Notes under the pieces: model-generated | Databases searched by the model: none | Seen by the model: only the letters and a program-made list of their open reading frames with translations | What the model was told of the DNA's origin: nothing | Part shown: positions 8,364-18,429 of the stretch, piece after piece | How positions within the stretch are numbered: position 1 is the first letter of the stretch | Layout: each line of letters starts with the position of its first letter | Made by a program: the position numbers and the translations under genes | Assembly (NCBI RefSeq): GCF_013423785.1 | Contig: NZ_CP058952.1 | Span: 2,011,665-2,075,664 of the forward strand | DNA: 64,000 bases | Reading direction: 5' to 3' | DNA from: Chitinibacter fontanus | Lineage (GTDB): Bacteria; Pseudomonadota; Gammaproteobacteria; Burkholderiales; Chitinibacteraceae

Positions 8364-8879
8364 ATGGCTAAACGCATTAGTTTGCGAGAGTATCAGCAGG
8401 GGGTGATGAACCGCCTGCAGAGTGCAGCTGCAGTGGCTCAGGTAGATGCCCGCTTGGGGATTATGATCGGCACTGAAAATTGGTTGGTTGATTTGGGCGA
8501 TGTGGCTGAGGTAATGCCTGTGCCAGTAGTTGCTCCGGTTCCGCTTGGTTTTGCGTGGTTCAAAGGTGTTGCCAATATTCGCGGTAATTTGGTTAGTGTT
8601 TCTGATCTGCCGGCGTTTTTTGGTTTGCAACACGGCGGATTTACCAGTATGTCACGTTTGGTTTTGCTGCAGCCACGCCATTTGCCGCACGCAGCAGTTT
8701 TGGTGAACCGGATGCTTGGGTTGAAGCACTTGGCCGATTTGACTTTGCAGGATGCCGATCCTGCACGTCAGCCGTGGTTGGGTGAGGTTTATCAGGATGC
8801 TGCAGGGCAAAGTTGGAAAACATTAAATGTCGCTGAGCTGGTGAGTCAACCCAGCTTCTTGCAAACAGGTATCGCATAA
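8364..8879 (+). CDS. pilI: Twitching-motility CheW-like adaptor PilI
   Basis: A CheW-fold adaptor that links the PilJ receptor to the ChpA kinase. From ATG 8364 (GGGG seven bases upstream) it has 171 residues. The CheW core is visible in GTENWLVDLGDVAEVMPVP, VPLGFAWFKGVANIRGN and DLPAFFG. An alternative TTG at 8358 would add only two residues. It is third in the pil/chp operon. Confidence 0.9.
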   Translation: MAKRISLREYQQGVMNRLQSAAAVAQVDARLGIMIGTENWLVDLGDVAEVMPVPVVAPVPLGFAWFKGVANIRGNLVSVSDLPAFFGLQHGGFTSMSRLVLLQPRHLPHAAVLVNRMLGLKHLADLTLQDADPARQPWLGEVYQDAAGQSWKTLNVAELVSQPSFLQTGIA

Positions 8880-8918
8880 AAACATAGATCACAACTTGAT
8901 GTGGTTTGGGAGGTTGCA

Positions 8919-11096
8919 ATGGGAGTGGTGGATAAAATAAAAGGTCTGTTTTCAGGTAGTGATCAGGCGGGCAAAACTGCGGATAAAAAGCAGTCTTTTG
9001 ATCCCTCTAGAACTACATGGATCTTGGATAAAATGCGTCTTCCAGAAGGTGGGGATGCTAAAGCACTAAAACCATTGCCAGTGATTGGTCATATGGCGCC
9101 ACGCCAGCAAATGGCAATTTTATTGGTAGTCATGATTGCCAGTTTGTTGGTGTTTGCATTGACTGCCTTTTTGTCGTTTCAAGCTGCAGAAAACAACGCC
9201 AAGCATCAAGCGATTGCTACAGAGATGCAGATGCTTTCACAGCGTTTAGCGCGGGCATCCAATCAGTCTGTTCAGGGTAATGCAGATTCTTTCCAGATTT
9301 TGGAAGAAGCTTACCAAAAGTTTGACGAAAATTTGAAAGAACTCACGGATAGTCGAAGCATTTTTAGCTTGTTTCAAGTTTCAGGTTCTGAGCAGCTCGA
9401 AAAGCTGAATGAAACGTGGAACGCGTCGTATCGACCTAACCCAAGCCGCCCTACGGTAGACACCATTTTAAAGCAAAAGCCACAGCTGATTACGATTGGT
9501 AAAAGTGTTGATGGTATCAATACCAATGATGCCAAACTGCTCGAGCAAACACAGCAATTAACATCAATGTTGAGTGATGCTGGTGCTAATGCGCGTGAGC
9601 TTGATTATGCCAACCAGCTGTCGATGCTATCGCAGCGTATGTCTAAAAATGCCAATGCAATGCTGGCCTCAGAGTTGATTAACCCTGAAGTTGTGTTTTT
9701 GCTAGGTAAAGATGTTTCAACCTTTAATGAAATTGTGAAGGGTTTTTCTGAGGGTAACGCAGAGTTGCAATTGCGTGCTGTTCAGACGTCTGCGTTGGCT
9801 GAGAAACTCGAACAAATTAATGTACTGTTCAAAGATTTTGAGGTGGTGGTGGCCTCTTTCTCGAAAAACATGCAGCCTCTTGTGAATACTCGCTTGGCTA
9901 ACCAAGCTATTGTGCGCGACTCAGATAAATTGCTCAGCGATTCTATTGAGCTGGCAAACCAGTATCAAAATAAGGTCGGCGGCTTTATTGTTAGTGCCTT
10001 GGAAGTGGTCTTGATCGTAATTTCCCTCGGCTCGCTGTTATTGCTGGTGAAGGTCTTTAACCAGGAGTCTGTGAAACGTCGTCTGGCTTCGGAAAGTGAG
10101 AACCGCAAAAATCAGGATGCGATTTTGCGCTTGTTGAATGAAATGGGGGATTTGGCAGACGGCGATTTGACGATTCGAGCATCGGTTACGGAAGATCTAA
10201 CTGGGGCGATTGCGGACTCTATTAACTTTACGATTGAAGAGTTGCGCTCGTTGATTACGGGTATCAACCGTGCAACTGAAAAAGTAAACTCGGCAACAAC
10301 TGAAGCCCAAACTATTTCTGAGCAGCTGCTATTTGCTGCGCAAAAACAATCAGAAGAAATTGAAACTACTAACCATAACGTTGAACAGATTGTGCATTCG
10401 ATTCAGGGTGTATCAAGTACTGCAGCTGAATCGGCGCAGGTAGCGCAGGCATCTCTGACTGTAGCTGAGCAGGGGGCAGAGGCTGTTAATAACCAAATTA
10501 AGGGTATGGGTGAGATTCGCGAGCAGATTCAGGAAACGGCGAAACGGATTAAACGTCTGGGTGAATCATCGCAAGAGATTGGTGAGATCGTTGAGTTGAT
10601 CTCTGACATTACCGAACAGACTAACGTGCTGGCTTTGAATGCTGCGATTCAAGCGGCTGCGGCTGGTGAAGCGGGCCGAGGCTTCTCGGTGGTTGCCGAA
10701 GAGGTTCAGCGCCTTGCGGAACGTTCTGGCGAGGCAACTAAGCAAATTGGTGCAATTGTTAAAACGATTCAGGCCGATACGCATGATGCGGTAGCCGCCA
10801 TGGAAATCTCAACCCAAGGGGTAGTTGAGGGTGCCAAACTGTCAGATGCAGCAGGTACAGCGTTGGCAGAAATTGGTAAGGTATCTCGCGAATTGGCTCG
10901 TTTGATTGAATCAATTGCGAATGAAACTGAAGATCAAACTGCGTTAGCGACCAAAGTAACAAGTACGATGCGTGACATTTTGGCGATTACTGAACAAACC
11001 ACTGAGGGCACGAAAAAATCGGCAGCTGCAGTGGGTGAGTTGACCGGTCTTGCCGCCGAACTGAAATCCTCCGTTTCCGGCTTTAAGCTGTCTTAA
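8919..11096 (+). CDS. pilJ: Twitching-motility chemoreceptor PilJ (methyl-accepting)
   Basis: An inner-membrane receptor of the Pil-Chp system, reported in Pseudomonas to sense surface contact through pilins. From ATG 8919 (GGGAGG upstream) the product has 725 residues: a cytoplasmic lead, membrane helix 1 around residues 60-85, a periplasmic domain with two related PilJ repeats (each with an 'LSQR(L/M)(A/S)..N' helix), membrane helix 2 near 355-380, a HAMP segment, and a long MCP signalling coiled coil. The hairpin tip [21 protein letters not shown] is intact, so it should contact CheW and CheA proteins. No pilK methyltransferase gene follows. Confidence 0.94.
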   Translation: MGVVDKIKGLFSGSDQAGKTADKKQSFDPSRTTWILDKMRLPEGGDAKALKPLPVIGHMAPRQQMAILLVVMIASLLVFALTAFLSFQAAENNAKHQAIATEMQMLSQRLARASNQSVQGNADSFQILEEAYQKFDENLKELTDSRSIFSLFQVSGSEQLEKLNETWNASYRPNPSRPTVDTILKQKPQLITIGKSVDGINTNDAKLLEQTQQLTSMLSDAGANARELDYANQLSMLSQRMSKNANAMLASELINPEVVFLLGKDVSTFNEIVKGFSEGNAELQLRAVQTSALAEKLEQINVLFKDFEVVVASFSKNMQPLVNTRLANQAIVRDSDKLLSDSIELANQYQNKVGGFIVSALEVVLIVISLGSLLLLVKVFNQESVKRRLASESENRKNQDAILRLLNEMGDLADGDLTIRASVTEDLTGAIADSINFTIEELRSLITGINRATEKVNSATTEAQTISEQLLFAAQKQSEEIETTNHNVEQIVHSIQGVSSTAAESAQVAQASLTVAEQGAEAVNNQIKGMGEIREQIQETAKRIKRLGESSQEIGEIVELISDITEQTNVLALNAAIQAAAAGEAGRGFSVVAEEVQRLAERSGEATKQIGAIVKTIQADTHDAVAAMEISTQGVVEGAKLSDAAGTALAEIGKVSRELARLIESIANETEDQTALATKVTSTMRDILAITEQTTEGTKKSAAAVGELTGLAAELKSSVSGFKLS

Positions 11097-11108
11097 TTTT
11101 TCTATCCT

Positions 11109-11142
11109 AAGGGCTGGGCATTCGGCTCAGCCCTTCTTTCAT
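11109..11142 (+). terminator. Terminator or attenuator between pilJ and chpA
   Basis: AAGGGCTG (11109-11116) pairs with CAGCCCTT (11128-11135) and is followed by TCTTTC. It lies inside the operon, 12 nt before chpA, and could lower chpA expression relative to pilGHIJ. Confidence 0.55.
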
Positions 11143-11153
11143 GGGATTCTGCC

Positions 11154-14100
11154 ATGAGCATGCATACTGAATTTGATAAAAGCTCTTTGTTGTGGGTGAA
11201 TGCTGAAATTGAAAGCACTCTGACAAAGGCAACCGAAGCGCTGGCACTGTATCTATCATCAGCGGATGCGGCAAATTTGAAATTTGCCGCTAACTATTTG
11301 CATCAGGCTTTTGGCGCCCTCGATTTAGTTGAGCTAACTGGTGTTGCACGCTTTTGTGAAGAAGTTGAACAGCTCATTTTTGCTATTGAGCGCGGTGAGG
11401 TTGAGCCCTCTAGCGTGAGTATTGCGCAACGAGCCCTTGGCGATGTTATGCAGTATTTACATCGCTTAATGGCAGGGATGCCCAATATTCCCTTGAGCCT
11501 GTTACCTACATTTAGAGATGTTGCTCAGGCGCGGAATGTTAGCGTTTCCGGTTCAGAGTTATTCTACCCACAGTTAATGCTTGATTTGCCTGTTGGCTTG
11601 CCAAGCAAACCACTGAGTGGTGATGCATTAAGCCTGCAGATCAAGCAGCAACGCACTCGCTATGAAAGTGGGCTATTGCGTTGGCTTAAGGGGCAAAATG
11701 CAGTTACGCCTGTTATGGCTGCCGCGCTAGCTGATCTTGCTAAAGCGCAAAGCGCCAGTGTGCCCCGTACTTTCTGGTGGACTGCCGCAGCTGTGGTTGA
11801 TGGCCTAGGCAGCAATCGTGCCTATCTCGACATTGAGACCAAGCAATTATTATTGCGTTTGAATTTACAAATTCGCCGGTTGGCTGATGGCTCTACTAAA
11901 GTTGCAGAGCGCCTTTTTCGGGACCTGCTGTATATTTTGGCACGGATGGATTCGGACAGTGCCCTAGCAAAGGGTCTGGCAAATCAATTTGAGCTGTCCG
12001 ATCTGATTCCAGATGCCCATGATGTCATTTCTGCTGAAACGCTCGCTAGTCAGCAATTGGCTCGCTCTCTGCGTGATGAAATTGCCCACGCAAAAGATCT
12101 ATGGTCACGCGTTGCGAGTGGTAATCACGACAAGCTAGCGACAGTACGACAAAATTTAAAGCAGATCGCAGCAAAGTCAGAAACTCTTGAAATCGTAGGT
12201 TTGGCCGCGCTGTGGGCCGGATTATCCGATAGCTTGGAAAGTTCAACTACAGTGGACGGATTAGCACTGGAAGTGGCGACTGGCCTGCTGTTGGCAGACA
12301 ATGCGTTGCTCATCTACCCAAATCAGGCAGATGATTTTGTTGATCAGGTTAATGCCCTTCTGGCTCGCTTGGCAGACCCTGCCGCAAATTTGGAATTACC
12401 TCAGCTCGATGAAGTAAGTCGAGAGGCACAAGAGCGGATGTTGCTGGGGCAGTTGGCCAATGAAATGCGAACCAATCTGGCTGGTATTGAAGAAATTCTC
12501 GATACCTATTTCCGAGATGCTAATCAGCGTGCAGGTTTGAATCAAATTGAGCCTATGCTGCACCAAGTTCAAGGTGCATTGATGATGCTAGACCGCTCGG
12601 TTGCCGTAGATTTGTGTCATGAGTGTTTGCTGCGAATTTCTGGATATATTGAGGCAGAAGAAGCGCCCGTTCAAAGCCATCTGGAAGAGCTTGCCGAAGC
12701 GCTTTCTGCGCTTGGCTTTTATGTGAACGATTTGTCCCAAGGGCGTGATAATGATTCTCCGCTGAGCATCATTTTGGATCGTCTCAAGGGTGAATTGCCA
12801 CAGCAGCAGGCTGTCGCACCTGAGGTCGTCGCAGAAGCTTTGGAGGCTGAACCGGAGGCACAAGGTTTGGTTGAGACTCCAAAAGCCAACCTTGTACCAG
12901 AGATCTCCGAGAATAAACCATTGCCAGTCTCAGAGGCCGCAATGGATGCTGAACTCTTGGAAGTTTACCTTGAGGAAGCTGTAGAAGTTCTTGCTGCAAT
13001 AGCTGAGAATCTTGAGCTACTCAAACGCGACCCATTGCAACACGAAGCAATAACCACGATCCGTCGTAGTTTCCATACCTTAAAAGGTAGTGGTCGCATG
13101 GTTGGTCTATTCCAACTTGGTGAGGTCGCATGGTCAATCGAGCAAGTGATGAACAAGTGGTTGCAGCTTGAAAAGCCCGCCACACCTCGTTTGTTATCCC
13201 TGTTGGAGCAAACCCATTCCTCGTTTGTCGATTGGGTTGAGCAGCTCCAGTTGCATGGACAAGTTGCGGTCGAAGCTAGTGCCATTGAGGCTGAAGCCGC
13301 CTCATTACGGCTCGATGCGGAGAGTGAGCCTCTCGCAGAAGAAGCCTCAGTAGTGCCAGAGCCTGCTGCAGAGCTGAGTCTTGACGCATCCCCAGATGAT
13401 AATGCCGATTTACAAATCGGCTTTGTCCGAGTATCTCCTGTTCTGTTTGGCATTTTCTGTGATGAAGCTCAGAAACATTTATCTGCGATGCAGCATGGTG
13501 TTGCTGTTTTAGCTGAAACAGCAACAGTAGAGCCACAGTTTATTTTGGCGGCGCACACATTTGGTGGCATCGCATCAACTGCTGGTTTTATTCCACAAGG
13601 TGAGTTGGCCTATTCAGTTGAGCACGCATTGCAGCAGTTGGGCCTTACCTCGTCCGCTCACGTTGGCTTATTTGCGGACGCTGTTAATGCGCTGGATGCA
13701 ATGCTGCAGCAAATCTTGCAGCAGCAAGAGCCGATTAGTGCCCCAGATTTGATTGCCAAATTTGCTGCACTGCAGTTGTTAGACGCTGAGTTAACTTTGT
13801 CTATTGATGACGAACTTGGTGATGAAGAGATTCTAGCATCCCATACTCAGAGCGGTGACTCATCAATCAGCCCAGAAACATTGCTTGATTTAACACAGCA
13901 ATTAGAAGAAATATCGCTAGATTTAGATGTGGAAGTGACAACACAATTGCAAGCAGAAGCAGAAGCAGAAGCAGAAGCAGAAGCAGAAGCAGAAGCAGAA
14001 GCAGAAGCAGAAGCAGAAGCAGAAGCAGAAGCAGAAGCAGAAGCAGAAGCAGAAGCAGAAGCAGAAGCAGAAGCAGAAGCAGAAGCAGAAGCAGAAGCAG

Positions 14101-16697
14101 AAGCAGAAGCAGAAGCAGAAGCAGAAGCAGAAGCAGAAGCAGAAGCAGAAGCAGAAGCAGAAGCAGAAGCAGAAGCAGAAGCAGAAGCAGAAGCAGAAGC
14201 AGAAGCAGAAGCAGAAGCAGAAGCAGAAGCAGAAGCAGAAGCAGAAGCAGAAGCAGAAGCAGAAGCAGAAGCAGAAGCAGAAGCAGAAGCAGAAGCAGAA
14301 GCAGAAGCAGAAGCAGAAGCGTTACTTTCCATTCTGTCTGAATCGGGTACTGAGCCAGCTGACTTATCCCTACACGCCGAGTCGTCACCGATTACTCAGT
14401 TGTTGGCAGTTGAAGAAGCCCGAGAGGTTGCACAGCCACAAGTTGAACTTGATTCAACACTGAATGATGATATTGATGAGCAGCTTTTACCGATCTTTAT
14501 CGAGGAGTCGGAAGAGTTATTGCCCTTGATCGGCGAAGATGTCCGCAGTCTCGTACAAGGCGATGATCCAGAGACTGTATTCAAGCGCTTGAAACGCACG
14601 CTTCACACTGTCAAAGGTAGCGCTCGAATGAGCGGTGCAATGCGCATGGGTGAGGCTGCCCACATCATGGAGTCGCGCCTGATCGAAAGCCAAGCAACAG
14701 ACCCAACGCTTGGTCCTCGTCTGGAGGCCGATTACGATGTGTTACTGGCGTTGTTTGCCGAACTGAATCAGCCTAAGGTTGTTAGTGGTGCGGAGGTAGA
14801 GCAGATCCAGGCCACTGCAGCACCTGTATTGCCTAAGCTTCTTGCTGCCGCCGACCCAGATAACAAGACTGTTATTCGGGTGAAATCGGAATTAATTGAT
14901 CAATTGGTCAATCAGGCTGGTGAGGTGGCTATTTCCCGCACTCGCATCGAATCAGAAATGGTCGCGCTCAAATCATCACTGGTCGATTTGACTGAAAACG
15001 TGGCGCGTTTGCGTGCCCAGTTGCGTGAGCTGGAAATTCAGGCCGAATCGCAAATGCAGGCGCGTGAAAAAGAAGTGCAAGATATGCACCGCGAGTTTGA
15101 TCCGCTTGAATTTGACCGCTTTAGCCGTTTGCAGGAAGTGACGCGCTTTATGGCCGAGTCGGTTAATGACGTGGCAACCGTACAACAACATTTGTTGAAA
15201 AATTTGGATGAATCATCGGCCGCGTTGCTCGCGCAATCACGAATGACCAAAGAGCTGCAACAGAGCTTGATGCGCGTTCGGATGGTGCCATTTTCAAGTG
15301 TTTCTGAGCGCTTGTATCGTCTAACTCGCCAAGCAGGTAAAGAAGTCGGTAAAAAGGTCAATCTTGAGGTAAAAGGCGGCCGCGTCGATATTGATCGTGG
15401 CGTACTCGATAAAATGATTTCGCCCTTTGAGCATATGTTGCGTAATGCGATCGACCATGGCTTGGAAGACAGTGCCGCGCGTCAAGCAAGTGGCAAGCCA
15501 GAGTTTGGTGAGATTCAGATCGAGGTTCGCCAAGAAGGCAATGAGTTGGTGCTGCTACTCAAAGATGATGGTCGTGGTTTGGATGTGGTTCGTATTCGTC
15601 AGAAAGCCATTGAAAAAGGCATTATCACTGCCGATCAAGGTATATCCGATGCCGATATTTGCCAACTGATTTTCGAGCCTGGCTTCTCTACTGCCACCAC
15701 GGTGACCCAATTGTCTGGCCGGGGTATCGGTATGGACGTGGTGAAAAATGAAGTGAGTAATTTGGGTGGCAAAATTGATGTCGCAACAGTTGCTGGGCAA
15801 GGCACTACATTCACCATCCATCTGCCTTTAACGTTAGCAGTGGCGCAAGTTTTGCTGGTTAAAGGAGGAGAGCGACTGATTGCGATTCCTTCTGTGATGG
15901 TTGAGCAGGTGCAGGAGTTGAAACAGGAGGCCTTGGTCGATTTATATAAAAATCAATATCAAGAATGGCTAGGTCAACGCTATCGCTTTGCATACTTACC
16001 GCGGCTATTAGGTGATATCGAAGCAGTGCCTGAGCAAAAGCGCTATTCAACTGTAGTGTTACTGCGCTCGGGGGCAGAACGCATCGCCTTGCACTTGGAT
16101 CAATTGGTGAAAAACCAAGAGGTAGTGGTTAAGCCCATCGGACCTCAGCTCGCGCGTATTCCTGGTGTGGTTGGGGCTACCGTATTGGGTACCGGTGAAA
16201 TTGTACTGATTATGAATCCGCTTGCACTGCTGGCGCAGTCTGCGCAAATTACTTCATCGGTACGTATGCAAGTGGACCAGCCTGCACAGGCACCGCAACC
16301 AACAATGCCAGAGCAGTTGGCTACTGCGCCGGTTGTTATGGTGGTCGATGATTCATTGACGGTGCGCAAAATTACCGGTCGATTGTTGGCGCGTGAAGGT
16401 TTCCAAGTCGTGACGGCCAAAGACGGTGTTGATGCTTTGCAGCAATTGCACGATGTGAAGCCAGCCGTGATGTTGGTTGATATTGAGATGCCAAGGATGG
16501 ATGGTTTCGAGTTGACGCGTAATGTGCGGGTGGCTGAAGATACGCGCAATATCCCGATTATTATGATTACTTCGCGTACCGCCGATAAGCATAAGAAATA
16601 TGCTTTTGATCTGGGTGTGAATGCCTATTTAGGCAAGCCTTATCAAGAGGATGAGCTGCTTGGCATGATTCGTAAGTTCATCGCGGATGGGGCTTAG
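11154..16697 (+). CDS. chpA: Hybrid sensor kinase ChpA/PilL of the type IV pilus chemosensory system
   Basis: A CheA-type kinase that phosphorylates PilG and PilH. The 1847-residue protein has an N-terminal helical region (about 1-600) and a canonical HPt with HTLKGSGR (H641). A degenerate HPt follows with HTFGG at H801. Next are an (Ala-Glu)61 tract at residues 934-1055 and a third HPt with HTVKGSAR (H1151). After these come the CheA dimerisation region, an ATPase with the N box (LRNAIDHGLED) and G boxes, a CheW domain, and a C-terminal receiver with phosphoacceptor D1776 in LVDIEMPRMDG. ATG 11154 and ATG 11160 are both possible starts. The Ala-Glu tract is encoded by one perfectly repeated hexamer and is the oddest part of the gene. 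Confidence 0.94.
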   Translation: MSMHTEFDKSSLLWVNAEIESTLTKATEALALYLSSADAANLKFAANYLHQAFGALDLVELTGVARFCEEVEQLIFAIERGEVEPSSVSIAQRALGDVMQYLHRLMAGMPNIPLSLLPTFRDVAQARNVSVSGSELFYPQLMLDLPVGLPSKPLSGDALSLQIKQQRTRYESGLLRWLKGQNAVTPVMAAALADLAKAQSASVPRTFWWTAAAVVDGLGSNRAYLDIETKQLLLRLNLQIRRLADGSTKVAERLFRDLLYILARMDSDSALAKGLANQFELSDLIPDAHDVISAETLASQQLARSLRDEIAHAKDLWSRVASGNHDKLATVRQNLKQIAAKSETLEIVGLAALWAGLSDSLESSTTVDGLALEVATGLLLADNALLIYPNQADDFVDQVNALLARLADPAANLELPQLDEVSREAQERMLLGQLANEMRTNLAGIEEILDTYFRDANQRAGLNQIEPMLHQVQGALMMLDRSVAVDLCHECLLRISGYIEAEEAPVQSHLEELAEALSALGFYVNDLSQGRDNDSPLSIILDRLKGELPQQQAVAPEVVAEALEAEPEAQGLVETPKANLVPEISENKPLPVSEAAMDAELLEVYLEEAVEVLAAIAENLELLKRDPLQHEAITTIRRSFHTLKGSGRMVGLFQLGEVAWSIEQVMNKWLQLEKPATPRLLSLLEQTHSSFVDWVEQLQLHGQVAVEASAIEAEAASLRLDAESEPLAEEASVVPEPAAELSLDASPDDNADLQIGFVRVSPVLFGIFCDEAQKHLSAMQHGVAVLAETATVEPQFILAAHTFGGIASTAGFIPQGELAYSVEHALQQLGLTSSAHVGLFADAVNALDAMLQQILQQQEPISAPDLIAKFAALQLLDAELTLSIDDELGDEEILASHTQSGDSSISPETLLDLTQQLEEISLDLDVEVTTQLQAEAEAEAEAEAEAEAEAEAEAEAEAEAEAEAEAEAEAEAEAEAEAEAEAEAEAEAEAEAEAEAEAEAEAEAEAEAEAEAEAEAEAEAEAEAEAEAEAEAEAEAEAEAEAEAEAEAEAEAEAEALLSILSESGTEPADLSLHAESSPITQLLAVEEAREVAQPQVELDSTLNDDIDEQLLPIFIEESEELLPLIGEDVRSLVQGDDPETVFKRLKRTLHTVKGSARMSGAMRMGEAAHIMESRLIESQATDPTLGPRLEADYDVLLALFAELNQPKVVSGAEVEQIQATAAPVLPKLLAAADPDNKTVIRVKSELIDQLVNQAGEVAISRTRIESEMVALKSSLVDLTENVARLRAQLRELEIQAESQMQAREKEVQDMHREFDPLEFDRFSRLQEVTRFMAESVNDVATVQQHLLKNLDESSAALLAQSRMTKELQQSLMRVRMVPFSSVSERLYRLTRQAGKEVGKKVNLEVKGGRVDIDRGVLDKMISPFEHMLRNAIDHGLEDSAARQASGKPEFGEIQIEVRQEGNELVLLLKDDGRGLDVVRIRQKAIEKGIITADQGISDADICQLIFEPGFSTATTVTQLSGRGIGMDVVKNEVSNLGGKIDVATVAGQGTTFTIHLPLTLAVAQVLLVKGGERLIAIPSVMVEQVQELKQEALVDLYKNQYQEWLGQRYRFAYLPRLLGDIEAVPEQKRYSTVVLLRSGAERIALHLDQLVKNQEVVVKPIGPQLARIPGVVGATVLGTGEIVLIMNPLALLAQSAQITSSVRMQVDQPAQAPQPTMPEQLATAPVVMVVDDSLTVRKITGRLLAREGFQVVTAKDGVDALQQLHDVKPAVMLVDIEMPRMDGFELTRNVRVAEDTRNIPIIMITSRTADKHKKYAFDLGVNAYLGKPYQEDELLGMIRKFIADGA
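13953..14318 (+). repeat. Perfect hexanucleotide tandem repeat, (GCAGAA)61, inside chpA
   Basis: 366 bp made only of GCAGAA, with no interruption, encode 61 Ala-Glu dipeptides in frame. The unit is a multiple of three, so gain or loss changes length without breaking the frame. The lack of any synonymous change across 61 units implies recent expansion or continual homogenisation by slipped-strand replication. The acidic alternating sequence probably forms a long rigid helix between two HPt domains. Confidence 0.98.
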
Positions 16698-16726
16698 CCA
16701 GCTAACTGATAGTCACGCTAAAAACC

Positions 16727-16760
16727 AACTAAAACCCTGTTTTACAGGGTTTTAGTTTTT
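16727..16760 (+). terminator. Intrinsic terminator after chpA
   Basis: A perfect 14-bp stem, AACTAAAACCCTGT (16727-16740) with ACAGGGTTTTAGTT (16744-16757), has a 3-nt loop and a T run. It ends the pil/chp operon. Confidence 0.92.
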
Positions 16761-16812
16761 ACAGCTCAATAAACTGGCTATAGTTAATTTCCCCCTACAC
16801 TTTTGATTTTAT

Positions 16813-18429
16813 ATGTCAGTTTCGGACGCACAATCTAAACAATTAGCACAGCTAATCGCGCAAGGGCGTGAATGGTTTGTGCCCGATTGTGCCAAGACCA
16901 TAGATTTTATGCTTGAGGCTGTGGCACTCGCCCTACAATTGGGTGATGCAGAACAAGAAGCTCAGGCTCAGTTGCTATTAGCTCGTAGTTACTGGGCTTT
17001 GGGTAACTTAACGGCTGGGCATGCGGCAATCGCGCGGCTAGAAATTCTCGACCGGAAAATCAAATCACCGCGTCTGAACGGTGATTTTGAGCTCGCTCGC
17101 GGGCGCTTATATTTTTCGGCCAGTGAATATGGCCCCGCGCTCAAAAGTTGGTGCAACTGCCTGAAAATTGCGGTGAGTATCGCCGCCGTTGATTTGTATA
17201 TTGAGGCTTGCTTAGGCGTGGGTAATGTTTATTTTGCCCACCAGCAAGCAGGCGATGCACTACGCTGGCATGAAATTGCATTGGAATTTGCGCAAAACAC
17301 CGGCGATTTAGAACTACTCACTGAAAGTTACCTGCATGTTGCCGCTGATTTAAATACTCTCGGGCAATTTGAATTGGTTCTTTCTTTGTCAAAAAAAGGC
17401 GAAGCAGCGTTTTATCAGACGCGGCACCAATCTTGGTTGGCCGACTGGTATAGCTACCGTGGTGAGGCACTGTTGGCGCTTGGCAGGTTGGAAGAGGCCA
17501 AACATTGGTTACACCAAGCCTGGGCAATCAATCAACAAACGACTTATCTGTGGAGCCAGTCGCTCAATTTGCTCAACTTGGGCAAGGTTTATGTTGCACT
17601 CCAAGAATATACGCAAGCAGCAGAATATCTGGCCTTGGCGGAGCATAAAATTGCCTCGTTTGGCTCGCTAACTTTATTGTTGCGCGTGTATTCGCAGATG
17701 GCTGAGCTGGGGCAAATAACCCAGAACCACCAAATGGCGTGGGAAAATCGCCGCAAATATCATGAATTGGCGATTCAAAATGCGCAGCAATTGGCTAAAG
17801 ACAAACTCAATACCGCTTTAGAGCGTCGTATTCGCGAATTGGATACGCAACTAATGGTCCTGCAAACCAGGCAGGAAAACGTTATGCTGCGCCAGCAAAG
17901 CTCTGCCGATTCCCAATTGCTGCAAAGTCTGTTGCATGCTTCGCTGCAAGATCCGCTCACTGGAGTTGGCAATCGCCGATTGCTGGATCAGGAAATGCCA
18001 GTGTTATATCAACGCTGCAGGGATGATCAGCGACCATTGTCAGTGCTCATGGTCGATCTAGATCACTTCAAGCGCGTAAATGACACGTATGGTCATGCAA
18101 TTGGTGATGAAGTTATTCGCATCACGGCCATGATTTTATTGCAGTCTTGTCGCGGTGGTGATCTGATTGCGCGTTTTGGCGGTGAAGAGTTTGTTTTATT
18201 GCTACCCGGAGCCGTTGGTGCCACTGCTGTAGAAGTCGCTGAGCGAATTCGTGCGCGTGTAGCCGCCTACAATTGGGTGGAATTTCATCCGGAACTGCAG
18301 GCAACGTGTAGCATCGGTGTTGCCGAGTTAGGTGATGAACTCAATGCGGATGAGTTGCTTGAGCATGCAGATCAAGCTTTGTATCAAGCGAAGAAGCGTG
18401 GTCGTAATCGCGTGGAGTCATCGCAATGA
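16813..18429 (+). CDS. Diguanylate cyclase with N-terminal TPR repeats
   Basis: Predicted to make cyclic di-GMP. The 538 residues have no membrane segment. About 330 residues of tetratricopeptide-like helical repeats are followed by a coiled coil (about 335-370) and a GGDEF domain. The domain contains DPLTGVGNRR, DLDHFKRVNDTYGHAIGD and the active-site GGEEF at 456-460, all consistent with an active enzyme. An RGGD inhibitory I-site at 447-450 lies five residues before the active site, so product feedback is likely. The 3' end overlaps the next gene by 4 bp, so the pair is translationally coupled. Its position after chpA suggests a role in surface behaviour, which is inference. Confidence 0.9.
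   Translation: MSVSDAQSKQLAQLIAQGREWFVPDCAKTIDFMLEAVALALQLGDAEQEAQAQLLLARSYWALGNLTAGHAAIARLEILDRKIKSPRLNGDFELARGRLYFSASEYGPALKSWCNCLKIAVSIAAVDLYIEACLGVGNVYFAHQQAGDALRWHEIALEFAQNTGDLELLTESYLHVAADLNTLGQFELVLSLSKKGEAAFYQTRHQSWLADWYSYRGEALLALGRLEEAKHWLHQAWAINQQTTYLWSQSLNLLNLGKVYVALQEYTQAAEYLALAEHKIASFGSLTLLLRVYSQMAELGQITQNHQMAWENRRKYHELAIQNAQQLAKDKLNTALERRIRELDTQLMVLQTRQENVMLRQQSSADSQLLQSLLHASLQDPLTGVGNRRLLDQEMPVLYQRCRDDQRPLSVLMVDLDHFKRVNDTYGHAIGDEVIRITAMILLQSCRGGDLIARFGGEEFVLLLPGAVGATAVEVAERIRARVAAYNWVEFHPELQATCSIGVAELGDELNADELLEHADQALYQAKKRGRNRVESSQ

Noticed and set aside
13953..14318. CRISPR-like array
   Set aside because: Units are contiguous hexamers with no spacers.
13847..14388. Long minus-strand frames of poly-Ser-Ala and poly-Leu
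   Set aside because: They are the complement of the GCAGAA repeat in chpA. Any six-base repeat gives such frames; they have no start context or flanking protein-like sequence.
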